In this document: positions 5,842 through 6,154 of the stretch, in pieces
Layout of the letters: each line of letters starts with the position of its first letter
Position numbering within the stretch: position 1 is the stretch's first letter
NCBI GenBank assembly: GCA_030600405.1
Contig: JAUVMD010000090.1
Location: 1-6,154, forward strand
Direction of reading: 5' to 3'
DNA from: Nitrospirota bacterium
GTDB lineage: Bacteria; Nitrospinota; Nitrospinia; Nitrospinales; Nitrospinaceae
Length of the DNA: 6,154 nt
Notes under the pieces: generated by a model
Seen by the model: only the letters and a program-made list of their open reading frames with translations
Databases searched by the model: none
What the model was told of the DNA's origin: nothing
Position numbers and translations under genes: made by a program

Positions 5842-5870
5842 TAGAACGGTGGTACTCCTGCCTTTATAAT
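5842..5870 (+). promoter_or_regulatory. Promoter candidate for the ribonuclease D-like gene
   Basis: A perfect TATAAT (5865-5870) lies 17 bases after TAGAAC (5842-5847), a three-of-six match to the -35 consensus. Initiation near 5877 would give a leader of about 100 bases that contains both hairpins described next. Confidence 0.35.
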
Positions 5871-5902
5871 TGAAGAATCAACCGTATTAATCCGGTACAA
5901 CC

Positions 5903-5948
5903 TTCAGGATTGTTCATAGCCTGAACCGCCAAGAACAAGAACTTGGCG
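5903..5948 (+). repeat. Two tandem hairpins in the leader of the ribonuclease D-like gene
   Basis: The first pairs TTCAGG (5903-5908) with CCTGAA (5920-5925) around an 11-base loop. The second pairs CGCCAAG (5927-5933) with CTTGGCG (5942-5948) around an eight-base loop. They are one base apart and end 27 bases before the start codon. There is no T-run after the second, so it is not a standard terminator; an mRNA leader structure, or the end of the upstream transcript, is possible. Confidence 0.4.
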
Positions 5949-5975
5949 TGAATATTAATCCCTGCCTCAAGTCCT

Positions 5976-6154
5976 ATGTATGTAACCACAGACGAGGATC
6001 TTCCCGAACTGATCCAAAAACTGGAAAACTGTGAAATTCTGGCCGTGGATACCGAGTTTGTCCGGGAGAAAACCTATTTTCACCGGTTGGGCCTCATTCA
6101 GATCGGCGGCGACGGTGTCTATGGCGCGGTCGATCCCATTTCCGTAAAAAACCT
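5976..6154 (+). CDS. rnd: Ribonuclease D-like 3'-5' exonuclease, first 59 codons (runs off the right edge)
   Basis: The N-terminal fragment shows the DEDD exonuclease Exo I block, AVDTEFVREKTYFHRLGLIQIG, with Asp25 and Glu27 as the first two metal ligands, followed by AVDPIS as in ribonuclease D. Family knowledge: RNase D trims the 3' ends of tRNA precursors and other small RNAs in the cytoplasm. The Exo II and III motifs and the HRDC domains lie beyond the window, so a shorter exonuclease-only relative cannot be excluded. An in-frame TGA at 5949-5951 and no alternative start codon between fix the start at ATG 5976. No clear ribosome site precedes it. The typical P of the TYxPxL motif is H here (TYFHRL). 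Confidence 0.88.
   Translation, partial: MYVTTDEDLPELIQKLENCEILAVDTEFVREKTYFHRLGLIQIGGDGVYGAVDPISVKN

Overview
The window reads as ordinary bacterial chromosome: densely packed protein genes on both strands, Shine-Dalgarno sites, and short gaps except for one AT-rich gap of about 450 bases. Both edges cut through genes. Coding DNA is moderately GC-rich and the long gap is AT-rich. A lipoprotein-type c cytochrome carrying a molybdopterin-oxidoreductase-like domain, a radical SAM gene, FxsA, TsaB and a DUF465 protein point to a Gram-negative. My best guess is a Nitrospinota- or deltaproteobacteria-like lineage, but that rests on general resemblance and is weakly supported. I see no insertion sequence, CRISPR array, rRNA or tRNA gene.

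Layout. At 1-667 (minus) lies the N-terminal part of a radical SAM enzyme. Divergent from it, at 789-1595, is a predicted lipoprotein with one CxxCH haem site. A plus-strand group follows: fxsA (1729-2121), a class I methyltransferase (2163-2876) and a geranylgeranyl-reductase-family FAD protein (2918-4183). The FAD gene is one continuous frame broken by a single TAG codon at 3383-3385. A large nested hairpin (4133-4179) sits at its very end, between it and a convergent minus-strand pair, tsaB (5148-4432) and a small DUF465 gene (4442-4215), which overlap by 11 bases. The 452-base gap at 5149-5600 holds a TTGACA promoter candidate and an operator-like dyad. It leads into an unrecognised 71-residue protein (5601-5816). 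The window ends in the first 59 codons of a ribonuclease D-like gene (5976 onward), preceded by a possible promoter and two tandem hairpins.

How they may work together. The methyltransferase and flavoprotein have equal 41-base gaps before them and look like a tailoring pair for a lipid, quinone or polyketide-like product, with no scaffold-making enzyme in view. TsaB belongs to the universal tRNA t6A37 modification pathway. The remaining genes look like independent neighbours. The two items most worth a second look are the in-frame TAG and the cytochrome fusion. I found no convincing evidence of a wholly new multi-gene system.
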